DNA from: an uncultured Bacilli bacterium
Lineage (GTDB): Bacteria; Bacillota_I; Bacilli_A; RF39; UBA660
Assembly (NCBI GenBank): GCA_949440065.1
Contig: CASRZP010000085.1
Span: 1-5,358, forward strand
Length of the DNA: 5,358 nucleotides
Direction of reading: 5' to 3'
Position 1 is the stretch's first letter, and the number at the start of each line of letters is the position of its first letter. Of this stretch, positions 1 through 5,289 are shown piece after piece. The notes under the pieces were generated by a model that was not told the origin of the DNA, searched no databases, and saw only the letters and a list, made by a program, of their open reading frames with translations. The position numbers and the translations under genes were made by a program.

Positions 1-1
1 G

Positions 2-844
2 GATTATGGAAAATATTTTAATTTAAATTATATGTTAGCTAAGGAAACGGTAAAAAGCAGGTTGGATATAGGAATTACTTATACAGAATTTTCTTATATG
101 ATTATGCAAGCTCTTGATTATTTGCACTTGTTTGAGACTAAAAATTGTACTCTTCAAATCGGTGGGCAAGACCAGTGGGGTAATATTACTTCAGGAATTG
201 AACTAATTCGTAAAAAAACAGGAAAAGAAGTGTATGCTTTTACGATGCCGTTATTGACAAAAGCTGATGGTACTAAGTTTGGAAAAAGTGAAGGAAATGC
301 TATTTGGTTAGATAAAGAAAAGACGACACCATATGAAATGTATCAATTTTTCTTAAATGTGGAAGATGAAAAGGTCATTGATTATTTAAAGTATTTAACT
401 TTTTTATCTAAGGAAGAAATTGATGCGTTGGCATATTCTCATGAAGTAGAACCACATTTAAGATGCGCACATAAGGCACTAGCTAAGGATGTGATTACGT
501 TCTTACATGGAAGTGAAGCCTATCATACCGCGGTTAAAATTAGTGAGGCTTTGTTTAGTGGAGATATAAAACATTTAACTAAGGATGAAATTGAACAAGC
601 GATAAAGGGAATTCCTACGATGGACTTAGCCAGTGAAATTTCCTTAGTAGACTTACTTGTGGATGGTACTTTATGTAGTAGTAAACGTGAAGCGAGAGAA
701 ATGATTCATCAAGGTAGTATCACATTAAATGGCGAAAAAGTGACTGATGATACATTTACGGTAACCAAAGAGGAAGCAATGTACTATCGATATGTCATTT
801 TACGTCGAGGAAAGAAAAAGTATTTCTGTGGAATATTTCAATAG
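2..844 (+). CDS. tyrS: Tyrosyl-tRNA synthetase, 5'-truncated by the window edge
   Basis: This cytoplasmic class I synthetase charges tRNA-Tyr with tyrosine using ATP. The reading frame is open from base 2 to the TAG at 842-844 and gives 280 residues; the ATG at base 32 is internal, because the ten preceding codons (DYGKYFNLNY) match the family. Visible numbering: the tyrosine/adenylate-binding segment QIGGQDQWGN is at about 52-61; the KMSKS-type loop appears as KFGKS at 92-96 (bases 275-289); HGSEA, in the position of the family's HGEEA, follows at about 169; a C-terminal S4 RNA-binding domain spans roughly 214-265 (SSKREAREMI...GSITLNGEKV). Family members are about 410-420 residues, so roughly the first 135, including the HIGH motif, lie outside the window. 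No frameshift is seen. Upstream regulation, often a T-box in Bacillota, cannot be judged here. The gene converges on rpsD across 3.4 kb of accessory DNA. Confidence 0.97.
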   Translation, partial: DYGKYFNLNYMLAKETVKSRLDIGITYTEFSYMIMQALDYLHLFETKNCTLQIGGQDQWGNITSGIELIRKKTGKEVYAFTMPLLTKADGTKFGKSEGNAIWLDKEKTTPYEMYQFFLNVEDEKVIDYLKYLTFLSKEEIDALAYSHEVEPHLRCAHKALAKDVITFLHGSEAYHTAVKISEALFSGDIKHLTKDEIEQAIKGIPTMDLASEISLVDLLVDGTLCSSKREAREMIHQGSITLNGEKVTDDTFTVTKEEAMYYRYVILRRGKKKYFCGIFQ

Positions 845-905
845 GTATCAGTTTGCTTGAAGATTTTATTCTTCATCGTATAATTTTATTTCTCTTGGTA
901 AGTGA

Positions 906-1281
906 AGTTGCCTTAGTTTAAAAATAGTTTCTGAAACTTACGAATCAGGAACAATCATCAAATATAAAGTAAATGCTAAAGAGAAAAAATATTTTTATGT
1001 AATGTTTGATAAGGAAGCTACATTGACGTTACAGCAAAAGGAAAATCTTATATACAATACAGCATGGGAATCTAACTATATTACCCATATTAGAAGATGC
1101 ACCAATGGGCAAGTGTACTTGATTAAACATATACTATGGAATCAATTATGGTTATTGGACAATGAATGCTTCTAGCAGTAGCTCTACAAATGCTTGGTTT
1201 GTTGAATATTCGAGAAACATATATGCAGAAAGTGCTAGTTTAAAAAAAGGTGCTAGACCTGTTGCGGTAATTAAAAAATAG
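906..1281 (+). pseudogene. 3' relic of a surface-protein gene (YGYWT...RPVAVIKK tail)
   Basis: Two frames carry pieces of one protein. From 906 to 1175 one frame reads ...ETYESGTIIKYKVN..KKYFYVMFDKEATLTLQQKEN..., ending around YNTAW. From 1123 another frame reads LNIYYGINYGYWTMNAS, then NAWFVEY, then ARPVAVIKK, with a TAG at 1279-1281. The pattern of a Y-F-Y-V beta segment followed by a C-terminal YGYWT ... W-V ... RPV tail resembles the end of repeat-rich, cell-surface proteins from gut Bacillota; I recognise it by pattern, not by search. A TGA at 1120-1122 interrupts the second frame, and the two pieces need at least one frameshift between about 1080 and 1123. No start codon or signal peptide is present, so most of the gene is lost. 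Its last 105 bases reappear, more decayed, at 2679. Confidence 0.6.
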
Positions 1282-1307
1282 GTTATTTGAAAAGAAAAAA
1301 ATTGAAT

Positions 1308-1349
1308 GAAAAAGTTTGCAGATAAAAAATTTGTGAACTTTTTTTCTTT
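1308..1349 (+). terminator. Intrinsic terminator behind the surface-protein relic
   Basis: AAAAAGTTTGCA (1309-1320) pairs with TGTGAACTTTTT (1332-1343) over 12 positions, two of them G-U wobbles, with an 11-base loop. A T tract to 1345, then CTTT, follows. It lies 27 bases after the TAG of the relic, which is the right place for the terminator of that former gene. The stem is AT-rich, so efficiency is uncertain. Confidence 0.55.
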
Positions 1350-1353
1350 GACA

Positions 1354-1622
1354 TTTGCATGTAAACATTATATGAGAAAGAAGAACTTTACTAAACATGA
1401 ATATTTAGTTTGTTCTGGAAATCGTGATGGCTATAAGATATGATGAATTAGAAAAGATAGTATTAGATGCAATAAATGGTAAAATAAGTGAATATTACGA
1501 CGTAATACAATGGAAAATTTAAGCAGAGTTATTGTTGATGAGTTTATAGATAAAATCTATATCGGTAAAGTAAATAAGATATAAACACAAGAAATATTCA
1601 AATTAAATGGAATTCTGAATAA
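1354..1622 (+). pseudogene. Serine site-specific recombinase, 3' relic with several frameshifts
   Basis: Successive pieces in different frames match the C-terminal third of a large serine recombinase. First is a zinc-ribbon-like stretch, CKHYMRKKNFTKHEYLVCSGNRDG, given here as CKHYMRKK (from 1360) and YLVCSGNRDG (to about 1431), closed by TGA at 1441. In the next frame IRYDELEKIVLDAINGKISE runs from 1433 as the helical linker. A third frame, from about 1501, gives TMENLSRVIVDEF and IDKIYIGKVNKI, closed by TAA at 1582. A fourth gives NTRNIQIKWNSE and TAA at 1620-1622, the usual end of these proteins. The order and spacing fit the family. The catalytic serine domain is absent, so the relic cannot be active. 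It begins directly after the trailer of the left surface-protein relic, which suggests a junction near 1354. Confidence 0.7.
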
Positions 1623-1651
1623 AATTTCAAAAAAAGAGGGGAATCGCAAAG

Positions 1652-1688
1652 TTATCGATAATAATATAAGTAGAGGGATAAAGTTATC
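1652..1688. promoter_or_regulatory. Paired TTATC/GATAA palindromes upstream of the antirepressor gene (possible operator)
   Basis: TTATCGATAA (1652-1661) is a perfect 10-base palindrome. GATAA-AG-TTATC (1677-1688) uses the same half-sites with a two-base centre. The centres are 26 bases apart, and AAAGTTATC occurs as a direct repeat at 1648-1656 and 1680-1688. A repeated symmetric half-site just before a phage-type regulatory gene is the expected look of a repressor site. The composition is AT-rich, so chance cannot be excluded, and I see no convincing promoter pair here. Confidence 0.3.
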
Positions 1689-1701
1689 TTTCTACTTATA
1701 T
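1664..1701. repeat. Perfect 11-bp inverted repeat before the BRO-N gene
   Basis: ATATAAGTAGA (1664-1674) and TCTACTTATAT (1691-1701) are perfect inverted copies with a 16-base loop; the loop contains most of the second palindrome of the neighbouring possible operator. No T tract follows, so it does not look like an intrinsic terminator. It could be a protein-binding site, a hairpin in the leader of the downstream gene, or a leftover recombination site of the decayed recombinase. Confidence 0.45.
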
Positions 1702-1736
1702 ACATAATAAAAATATAGTAAAGGATGTGATAATTA

Positions 1737-2597
1737 ATGAAAGAAAACAAATTAGAAACAATTTCAAATCTATTTGATGGTAATGAAATTAGAAGTATTT
1801 GGAACAGTGAAAAGGAAGATTACTATTTTTCAGTTGTTGATGTAATATCTGCTTTAACTGATAGTAACAATCCAAGGAATTATTGGAATATGTTAAAAAA
1901 AAGAATGACCGAAGAAGAACAAAGTGAGTTGTCCACAAAATGTGTACAACTGAAAATGAAATATAAAAAGGATGGAAAAAGTTATTCTACTGATACCTTA
2001 GACACTAAAGGAATATTAAGATTAATTGAATCAGTTCCAAGTCCTAAAGCAGAACCATTTAAAATGTGGTTAGCTTCTTTAGGTAGTGAAAGAATTGATG
2101 AGGTGTTTGATCCTGAAATAGCAATTAAAAGAGCAATTAATTATTATCGAAAAAGAGGATATTCTGATAAATGGATTGAAGCTAGATTAAAAGGTATACT
2201 AGATAGAAATAAGCTAACTGATATATGGAAAGAAGGAGGTATTACCGAAAATTATGAATATGGGATACTTACTAATGAAATATATAAAGAATGGTCTGGA
2301 ATGAAAGCAAGTGAATATAAAGTATATAAAGGTATTAGAAAAGAATCTTTAAGGGATAATATGTCTGATATCAAAGTTGCACTTACTGATTTAGGAGAAA
2401 TTGCTACTCGTGAACTTGCAAAAGAACATAAGCCTTATGGATTAGAGCAAAATAAAAAAATTGCTAAAATGGGTGGTCATGCTGCAAAGGTTGCTAGAGA
2501 TGATATTGAAAAGAATTTAGGTAAATCAGTAATTAGTAATGAAAAGACTCTTAACTATCAATATATAGATGAAAATTACAAACTTGAACATACATAA
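1737..2597 (+). CDS. BRO-N domain antirepressor-like / DinD-like protein
   Basis: The 286-residue soluble protein has an N-terminal BRO-N fold at about 11-118: LFDGNEIRSIWN, the FSVVDVISALTDSNNPRNYW segment, LDTKGILRLIESVPSPKAEPFKMWL, and SERIDEV at the end. BRO-N domains bind DNA and occur in phage antirepressors. The C-terminal part (about 120-270) is not the classical KilA-C or ANT domain. It has YRKRGYSDKWIEARLKGI, a YGILTNEIYKEWSG segment, LRDNMSDIKVALTDLGEIATRELAKE, and NKKIAKMGGHAAKVARDDIE, which recalls DinD-type proteins and chromosomal antirepressor-like proteins. The start is supported by AAGGA at 1721-1725, 11 bases upstream. The frame is intact although the DNA on both sides is decayed, suggesting recent arrival or selection. 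No promoter is convincing; palindromes at 1652-1701 are possible control sites. Family assignment is firm, biological role unknown: antirepression of a prophage or a damage response are both guesses. DNA binding would be expected in the cytoplasm. Confidence 0.85.
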   Translation: MKENKLETISNLFDGNEIRSIWNSEKEDYYFSVVDVISALTDSNNPRNYWNMLKKRMTEEEQSELSTKCVQLKMKYKKDGKSYSTDTLDTKGILRLIESVPSPKAEPFKMWLASLGSERIDEVFDPEIAIKRAINYYRKRGYSDKWIEARLKGILDRNKLTDIWKEGGITENYEYGILTNEIYKEWSGMKASEYKVYKGIRKESLRDNMSDIKVALTDLGEIATRELAKEHKPYGLEQNKKIAKMGGHAAKVARDDIEKNLGKSVISNEKTLNYQYIDENYKLEHT

Positions 2598-2678
2598 CTC
2601 TGTCAAAAATAAAGTTAAACTATAGAGGTATTATAAATCAAATTTAAATAAAAAAAAGTGTCTTTGCTACGTTCAAAG

Positions 2679-2820
2679 AGTAGCTCTACAAATGCTTGGT
2701 ATGTTGAACATGAAATATAATATGCAGAAAGCAATAGTTTAAAAGAGGCGTGACCTGTTGCGTAATTAAAAAATAGGTTATTTGAAAAGAAAAAAATTTG
2801 TGAACTTTTCCCTTTGACAT
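2679..2820 (+). pseudogene. Second, more decayed copy of the surface-protein 3' end and trailer
   Basis: This stretch is an imperfect direct repeat of 1177-1354. The first 21-22 bases are identical, and a 37-base block (1267-1303 versus 2762-2798) covering the codons around the stop and the trailer is also identical. Translated, it reads SSSTNAWYVEHEI, a stop, YAESNSLK, then KRGV and PVA only after shifting frame. Thus it has a stop and at least two small deletions relative to the left copy's AESASLKKGARPVAVIKK. A 28-base segment present in the left copy (1304-1331) is missing, which removes the left arm of the terminator hairpin. No coding sequence joins it upstream, so it is only a gene tail. 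Confidence 0.65.
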
Positions 2821-2836
2821 TAAAATAGATAAAGTC

Positions 2837-2866
2837 TTTACAAAAAAAGCGTAGTAATGGTATGAT
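2837..2866 (+). promoter_or_regulatory. Extended -10 promoter of the propeller gene
   Basis: A -35 TTTACA (2837-2842), an 18-base spacer and a -10 TATGAT (2861-2866) preceded by TG one base upstream (2858-2859) form a good sigma-A extended -10 promoter. Transcription would start near 2873, leaving a leader of about 20 bases that contains GGAG at 2882-2885, 7 bases before the ATG. The upstream TTGACA at 2814-2819 is part of the repeat trailer and has no good partner -10. Confidence 0.55.
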
Positions 2867-2892
2867 TATTGTGTTAAGAATGGAGTAGTTAT

Positions 2893-4188
2893 ATGAAAAA
2901 TATGGAAAATAAAAAGATGATGACTATTTTAAAAGTGGTTGCAGTCATTTGTGTATTAACGATTTTTATTGAAATTTGCTATGTGGTGTATCATAAAAAT
3001 AAGATAGATAAAAATATGACGTATTATGATGGACTAAATTCGATTGTAAAAATTGAAGATGGATACCTTGGTGCAGGTAGTAGTGATTTTAAGCATAGCA
3101 AAAAGAATAGTTATACCAAAGTGGGAGAAAATGGAAAGTTAGTAAAGTATGATAATGATGGAAAAGTTATCTGGGAAAAAAAGTATGAAAATGAGTTTGG
3201 TAATGGATTTTATCAAGCAATTGAAGTAAGTGATGGGTATTTGGCTTTAGGATTAATGATTAAAGATGAACATCAAAAAGAAGAAGACGAACATGATGCG
3301 TTGATGGTGAAATATGATAAAGATGGAAATGTGATTTTTGAGAAGACTTTTAACACTTTAGGAAATGCTGTGTTTAAAAATGCTTTGGAAGTAGAAGATG
3401 GATACTTAGTAGTAGGACAATCGATTTATGCTCCGATGGTACTTGGTAATGATGATCAAGGTGGAGCAGTTTTAATCAAGTATGATAAGGAAGGTAATGA
3501 AATTTGGAAAAGTTTTTATGCAGGAACCAAATCAGGAATTTTTCATGATTTAGTTATTGTGGATAACTCTATTTACGCAGTGGGAAAAGATGCAGCGAAC
3601 ACGGGAATTTTAGTAAAATATGATTTAAATGGTAATCGGGAATGGGTAAAAAATTATAGTTTTACGGATTCTATTGGATTTTCAAGTATTGCGTTAACCA
3701 ATGATCATCATTTAATTGTATCAGGAAGTAGAAAGAAAAATGATGAAGATAAGAATGATTATCAGAATATGCCGCTACTAGTAAAGTATGATTTAAATGG
3801 TAAGATTTTGTGGAGTAGAACTTATGAGAATACTGTGGATATGGGTAGATTTCATAAAGTTTTAGTAGAAGATGATTCTTATATTTTAGTAGGTCATGTT
3901 GCTGTAAAAGATTTAGAAAAATCAACGGATACGACTAATGTTTTTCGGTATAATGGTATCATTGGAAAATATAAGTCTAATGGAGATTTAGAGTATACCC
4001 ATGAGTTTGGTGGAAGTATGGATGATTATTTTACTGATATTTTAGTAGAAGAAGATAACTATTTGGTGGTAGGATATAGTAATTCTAAGGATAAAGATTT
4101 AGCGAAAAGCAAGCAAAAAAATGGAAAAGATTTCTTTACGAAATGGGTTAGATATGATAAAAAAGGCGTTTTAAAAGAAGTAAGATAA
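2893..4188 (+). CDS. Membrane-anchored seven-repeat (probable beta-propeller) protein of unknown function
   Basis: The 431-residue protein has a short basic N-terminus, one hydrophobic segment at about 11-33 (ILKVVAVICVLTIFIEICYV) and no lipobox, so it is probably an N-terminally anchored protein with its body outside the cell. The body has seven copies of a unit of about 46-60 residues. Each unit has a DGYL..G-type strand (near 56, 114, 169, 224, 270, 327, 387), and the seven KYD.(N/D)G...W-type strands begin at 85, 140, 196, 242, 298, 359 and 420. The last KYD strand sits at the very C-terminus and the first DGYL strand follows the anchor, as expected if N- and C-terminal strands close the ring. 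No catalytic motif, LPXTG or cell-wall domain is seen. Copies resemble the repeats of large secreted beta-propeller surface proteins, but I do not recognise the family. GGAG at 2882-2885 and an extended -10 promoter support the start and a single-gene transcript. Confidence 0.8.
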   Translation: MKNMENKKMMTILKVVAVICVLTIFIEICYVVYHKNKIDKNMTYYDGLNSIVKIEDGYLGAGSSDFKHSKKNSYTKVGENGKLVKYDNDGKVIWEKKYENEFGNGFYQAIEVSDGYLALGLMIKDEHQKEEDEHDALMVKYDKDGNVIFEKTFNTLGNAVFKNALEVEDGYLVVGQSIYAPMVLGNDDQGGAVLIKYDKEGNEIWKSFYAGTKSGIFHDLVIVDNSIYAVGKDAANTGILVKYDLNGNREWVKNYSFTDSIGFSSIALTNDHHLIVSGSRKKNDEDKNDYQNMPLLVKYDLNGKILWSRTYENTVDMGRFHKVLVEDDSYILVGHVAVKDLEKSTDTTNVFRYNGIIGKYKSNGDLEYTHEFGGSMDDYFTDILVEEDNYLVVGYSNSKDKDLAKSKQKNGKDFFTKWVRYDKKGVLKEVR

Positions 4189-4203
4189 AATGTCTTTTTT
4201 TTG

Positions 4204-4252
4204 TTATAACGCCAAAAAAGTAATAAAATATTTGATTTTTTTTGGGTTATAG
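4204..4252. other. Long hairpin between the convergent propeller and rpsD genes
   Basis: TTATAAC (4204-4210) and CCAAAAAA (4212-4219) pair with TTTTTTGG (4238-4245) and GTTATAG (4246-4252), giving about 15 pairs, one a G-T, with a single bulged G at 4211 and an 18-base loop. A T8 run precedes the stem on the + strand, but no T tract follows it on either strand, so it is not a canonical terminator. It could still stop or stabilise the 3' end of the propeller transcript, for which no better terminator is visible. Confidence 0.4.
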
Positions 4253-4265
4253 GAATATATGTGAT

Positions 4266-4300
4266 AAAGAAAAACAAAAAAACCACTTCAATTTGAAGTG
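4266..4300 (-). terminator. Intrinsic terminator of rpsD
   Basis: On the minus strand CACTTCAA and TTGAAGTG (4284-4291 and 4293-4300) form an 8-base perfect stem around a single base, in practice a 6-base stem with a 5-base loop. GGTTTTTTTGTTTTTC follows as the U tract. It lies 8 bases past the rpsD stop codon and is a textbook rho-independent terminator. Confidence 0.9.
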
Positions 4301-4308
4301 ATTCATTA

Positions 4309-4911
4309 TTATTTGTTGTAGAATTCAACGATTAGTGATTCATTGATATCTGCACTTAACTCACTACGTTCTGGAAGTCTAACGTACTTTCCTTCGCACT
4401 TTCCTTCATCAAAAGTAACGAATTCAGGACGTTTAACATTCTTTTCTAGTGAAGCTTTAACGGCAGGATGTTCTTTAGATGTTTCTTTTAGTCCAATAGT
4501 AGAACCTACTTTAACACGGAATGATGGAATATCTACTTTCTTACCATCTACTACTACGTGACCATGGTTAACTAATTGTCTAGCTGCACGACGAGTTGTA
4601 GCAAATCCCATACGATATACTAGATTATCTAATCTAGATTCTAATAATTTTAAGAAGTTTTCACCGTGGATACCTTTAATTTTTGCTGCTTCATCAAAAG
4701 TTTTACGGAATTGCTTTTCATTTAATCCATACATGAAACGAACCTTTTGTTTTTCTTTTAATTGTGTTCCGTAGTTAGATAATTTTCCCTTTCTTTCATT
4801 TCCATGTTGTCCTGGACCATAGGGTCTTTTTACTAATTCTTCACCAGTTTCTAAAATAGAGAAACCAACACGTCTTGCTTGTTTATAGCGTGAACCTGTA
4901 TAACGTGCCAT
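4309..4911 (-). CDS. rpsD: 30S ribosomal protein S4
   Basis: S4 binds 16S rRNA early in 30S assembly, helps unwind mRNA at the entry channel and takes part in decoding accuracy. The 200-residue product starts MARYTGSRYKQARR and has the conserved PYGPGQHG segment near residue 34-41. The Y-G-L-N-E-K-Q-F-R region follows, then an S4 RNA-binding domain at about 88-150 (ESRLDNLVYRMGFATTRRAARQL, HVVVDGKKVDIPS) and the usual C-terminal PERSEL and EFYNK end. The N-terminal domain has no cysteines, so it is the zinc-free form. An in-frame ATG three codons earlier (4918-4920) directly abuts the ribosome binding site AGAAAGG (4921-4927), whereas the ATG at 4909-4911 has a 9-base spacing and gives the family's MARYTG start, so the latter was chosen. 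It appears monocistronic, with its own promoter, long leader and terminator. Confidence 0.97.
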   Translation of the reverse strand: MARYTGSRYKQARRVGFSILETGEELVKRPYGPGQHGNERKGKLSNYGTQLKEKQKVRFMYGLNEKQFRKTFDEAAKIKGIHGENFLKLLESRLDNLVYRMGFATTRRAARQLVNHGHVVVDGKKVDIPSFRVKVGSTIGLKETSKEHPAVKASLEKNVKRPEFVTFDEGKCEGKYVRLPERSELSADINESLIVEFYNK

Positions 4912-5069
4912 AATACACATCCTTTCTAAATTTCATATTCCCGAGAAAAATTCATTTAGTCAAATAGAAGGGAGTTATCTTTTCAAATGTTCGGTTGACA
5001 GCAACAACGTACTAATTATTTAAGTAACACATTTCTTTTCGCTAAATGCGCTGTTTTTCGTAAATATGT
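4912..5069 (-). promoter_or_regulatory. rpsD 5' leader, probable S4 autoregulatory RNA
   Basis: From the expected start point near 5069 to the ATG there are about 158 nt of untranslated RNA, unusually long for a single gene. Possible stems on the minus strand are ACAGC/GCTGT (5054-5050 with 5002-4998) enclosing GCATTT/AAATGT (5049-5044 with 5034-5029) and TACT/AGTA (5026-5023 with 5013-5010). Downstream, CCGA (4994-4991) could pair with TCGG (4944-4941), and CATTT with AAATG inside it. In Bacillus subtilis the rpsD leader is the target of repression by S4; that this one works alike is inference from position, length and structure. Confidence 0.5.
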
Positions 5070-5076
5070 AGTTATA

Positions 5077-5105
5077 ATTATATTAAGAATATGCAAAATA
5101 GTCAA
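5077..5105 (-). promoter_or_regulatory. rpsD promoter
   Basis: The minus strand shows -35 TTGACT (5105-5100), exactly 17 bases, and -10 TATAAT (5082-5077), a nearly perfect sigma-A promoter as expected for a ribosomal protein gene. Transcription would start at about 5069-5070. Confidence 0.85.
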
Positions 5106-5125
5106 GAAAAATAAGACAAATCGTC

Positions 5126-5168
5126 AAAAAAACTGAGAAATAATAGAAAATCATAAATTACATTTCTC
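5126..5168 (-). terminator. Possible terminator of a leftward gene lying beyond the window
   Basis: On the minus strand GAGAAAT (5168-5162) can pair with ATTTCTC (5141-5135) across a 20-base loop, followed two bases later by a run of seven T (5132-5126). The stem is short and AT-rich, so this may be chance. If real, it would shield the rpsD promoter just downstream from read-through; no coding frame feeding it is visible inside the window. Confidence 0.3.
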
Positions 5169-5230
5169 CATAAATCAAAATGTGTTGTAGTTTAAATGTT
5201 AAGGAAAAACAAATATAAATGGACTTATAG

Positions 5231-5289
5231 CACTTATATAGATAAAAATGTCATATAAAATGTCATATAATAGGATATTAATATAAGTG
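5231..5289. repeat. 12-bp tandem repeat framed by a 9-bp inverted repeat
   Basis: AAATGTCATATA occurs twice head to tail at 5246-5257 and 5258-5269. CACTTATAT (5231-5239) and ATATAAGTG (5281-5289) are perfect inverted copies 41 bases apart around it, and ACTTATA is also present at 5223-5229. The rest of 5170-5358 is very AT-rich with no frame of useful length. The elements could be binding sites for a gene to the right of the window; function unknown. Confidence 0.45.

Larger units (their letters stand above)
1177..2820. repeat. Imperfect direct repeats (1177-1354 and 2679-2820) bracketing recombinase relic and BRO-N gene
   Basis: The two arms are diverged copies of the same surface-gene tail plus trailer, ending alike in CTTTGACATT. 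Sequence diverges completely just after that point, at about 1355 and 2821, and before 1177/2679. The 1.3 kb between holds the recombinase relic and the intact antirepressor-like gene. The arrangement fits either insertion of a mobile segment between two neighbouring paralogous surface genes, or capture of a duplicated target; the unequal decay of the arms favours old paralogs over a fresh target duplication. Confidence 0.55.

Noticed and set aside
858..875. TGAAGA/TCTTCA hairpin after tyrS as a terminator
   Set aside because: Only six mostly A-T pairs, and the following bases are not a continuous T tract; too weak to call, although no better tyrS terminator is visible.
1348..1376. TTGACA, 17 bases, TATGAG: promoter-like pair after the left terminator
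   Set aside because: The -10 part lies within the codons of the recombinase relic (YMRK segment), and no intact gene follows closely; most likely chance in AT-rich DNA.
1372..1622. TGA read as tryptophan (Mycoplasma code) to rescue the broken frames
   Set aside because: Intact genes use TGG for tryptophan and have no in-frame TGA. Reading through TGA at 1441 gives sequence unlike the recombinase family, whereas a frame change does.
1652..1701. CRISPR-like repeat array
   Set aside because: Only two short direct repeats with one interval; no regular repeat-spacer pattern and no cas genes.
3671..3925. Minus-strand open frame of 84 codons
   Set aside because: It lies wholly inside the propeller gene, has no ribosome binding site that I can see and a composition typical of an antisense shadow.
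4059..4328. Minus-strand open frame of 89 codons
   Set aside because: It overlaps the rpsD terminator and the propeller gene's 3' end, and its sequence is a low-complexity F/K/L run; a shadow frame.
4343..4561. Plus-strand open frame of 72 codons
   Set aside because: Antisense to the conserved rpsD gene; a shadow frame.
4912..4920. Earlier rpsD start (ATG at 4918-4920, adding MCI)
   Set aside because: That ATG touches the AGAAAGG ribosome binding site with no spacing, while the start at 4909-4911 has 9 bases and yields the conserved MARYTG beginning.
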